A stretch of 13,423 nucleotides of DNA from Propionibacteriaceae bacterium (GTDB lineage Bacteria; Actinomycetota; Actinomycetes; Propionibacteriales; Propionibacteriaceae). Both the position numbers and the translations under genes were made by a program. The DNA is taken from positions 1 through 13,423 of the forward strand of contig JAIRVA010000082.1 in NCBI GenBank assembly GCA_031254155.1, in the 5' to 3' direction. Within the stretch, counting starts at the first letter, position 1; each line of letters opens with the position of its first letter. Below, in pieces: positions 12,584 to 13,423 of the stretch. The notes below the pieces were generated by a model. That model was not told where the DNA came from and searched no databases. It was given only the letters and a program-made list of their open reading frames with translations.

Positions 12584-13423
12584 TCATGTGTCGTGTGTGG
12601 GCCGGATGGCGAATCCACGTTGTTCGAGTGCGCGATCCACTGATTTGGCGTGCAGGTTTACGGTGAGAATGTCGGTTGTTTGTTCGGAGTCCAGGTTGTG
12701 GGCCCAGAATCGCATGGTCGGGTTTGCGGATGGTTCGCCTTGGACTGTGAAAAGGTAGAGGGTGGAGCCTTGGAAAGTGACGGTGTTGTTGGCTGAACGG
12801 TTCCAGTCGATCTCGGAGTCCCAGAGCGTTGAGGTCTGACCGGTGTCGAGGTTGGACGACCGCAGTTTGCCGTCGCCGCCGAACCACACTAACTCCCGTT
12901 TGTCGGGTGCCCAGTCCATGATCCGGCTTTGCGAGGCAATGTACGGGTCGAGGTTGAGTGGTTCGCCAGCTAGTCCGACCAGGGGTACTGCTGATGGTGG
13001 TGTGCCGTCGGTGGGCCAGATGACGAGGCGGGTCGCCTCAGCTTGGCCGCTGGTGACGGTGAGGATGGTTTCGTCACGGCAGATCGCCCACTGGGCGTAC
13101 CCTTGCCGTCCGTCGGGTAGCACTGATCGGAACTGGCCTACTAGGGGATCGCCTGGTGGATACACTCGTGAGAGGATGTCGGACCAGGTGGGTGGGATGT
13201 CGTACTGTTGCGCGCCGTGTTGCCGTGCGATGTCCAGTAAGGGCTCGCCGGCCTCGGCGACGCTGTACATGCCCGAGTCGCACCAGGCGATTGCCGTGGT
13301 GAATCCGGCGACCTCGTAGCGGCGGGCCCCGTCGGGAGACGTCACCACGACTTGCTCAACATAGGCCGGGTCGCCCGCCGCCGTGTCCCCGGTCCCGTAG
13401 TTGTACAAACCGACCAGTGCGCC
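12584..13423 (-). CDS. Unknown protein, propeller-like, N-terminus beyond the window
   Basis: The frame is open to the right edge (279 residues to the TGA at 12586-12584); a TTG at 13408 could be taken as a start, but the frame continues upstream as GALVG, so it is probably internal. I do not recognise the family. Repeating blocks ending in aromatic or charged turns, such as SRIMDWAPDKRELVWFGGDGKLRSSNLDTGQTSTLW and TVTFQGSTLYLFTVQGE, resemble blades of a beta-propeller, with frequent W, D and G. An N-terminal signal or membrane anchor, if any, is outside the window. It is 99 nt downstream of the intact integrase and on the opposite strand. Whether it is element cargo or chromosome is unclear. 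Confidence 0.65.
   Translation of the reverse strand, partial: GALVGLYNYGTGDTAAGDPAYVEQVVVTSPDGARRYEVAGFTTAIAWCDSGMYSVAEAGEPLLDIARQHGAQQYDIPPTWSDILSRVYPPGDPLVGQFRSVLPDGRQGYAQWAICRDETILTVTSGQAEATRLVIWPTDGTPPSAVPLVGLAGEPLNLDPYIASQSRIMDWAPDKRELVWFGGDGKLRSSNLDTGQTSTLWDSEIDWNRSANNTVTFQGSTLYLFTVQGEPSANPTMRFWAHNLDSEQTTDILTVNLHAKSVDRALEQRGFAIRPTHDT

Overview
The window reads as a high-GC Gram-positive chromosome, probably an actinobacterium. The flanking genes have strong G/C third-position bias and GTG/TTG starts, and the set includes an actinobacterial-type oligoribonuclease, a membrane-anchored L,D-transpeptidase and a short-signal lipoprotein. I cannot name the genus.

Layout. (1) 1-4738 is ordinary chromosome: a truncated PrsW-type membrane protease (minus), tRNA-Arg(TCT) (minus), an MFS transporter and oligoribonuclease orn (plus), an L,D-transpeptidase (minus, tail-to-tail with orn and overlapping it by 4 nt), and a small lipoprotein (plus). 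(2) 4801-5785 is a degraded tyrosine-integrase copy with its upstream attachment-like region: a hairpin, a tRNA-3'-end-like core, then a frameshifted and internally deleted int. (3) 5897-10851 is a lower-GC cargo block. A minus-strand run lysE-type exporter > argH > argG > formyltransferase is divergent from a LysG/ArgP-type LysR regulator. Both the argH/argG and argG/formyltransferase junctions are 4-nt overlaps. (4) 10852-11341 is a non-coding attachment-like region with paired direct repeats on both sides of a second hairpin/core. (5) 11342-12484 is an intact tyrosine integrase, the parent-like version of the broken copy. (6) 12584-13423 (minus) is a partial gene of unknown function with a propeller-like look.

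Interpretation. Regions 2 to 5 look like two related integrative elements inserted in tandem. The left one (about 4.8-11.2 kb) has lost its integrase and is probably fixed; the right one begins with the working integrase. The fixed element carries a self-contained module: argininosuccinate synthase plus lyase (ureido group to guanidino group, releasing fumarate), a translationally coupled small-molecule formyltransferase, and an amino-acid exporter controlled by a basic-amino-acid-sensing regulator. It could simply make and export arginine from citrulline. It could also make and export a formylated or amidine-bearing arginine-like compound. The formyltransferase is the piece that simple arginine synthesis does not explain.
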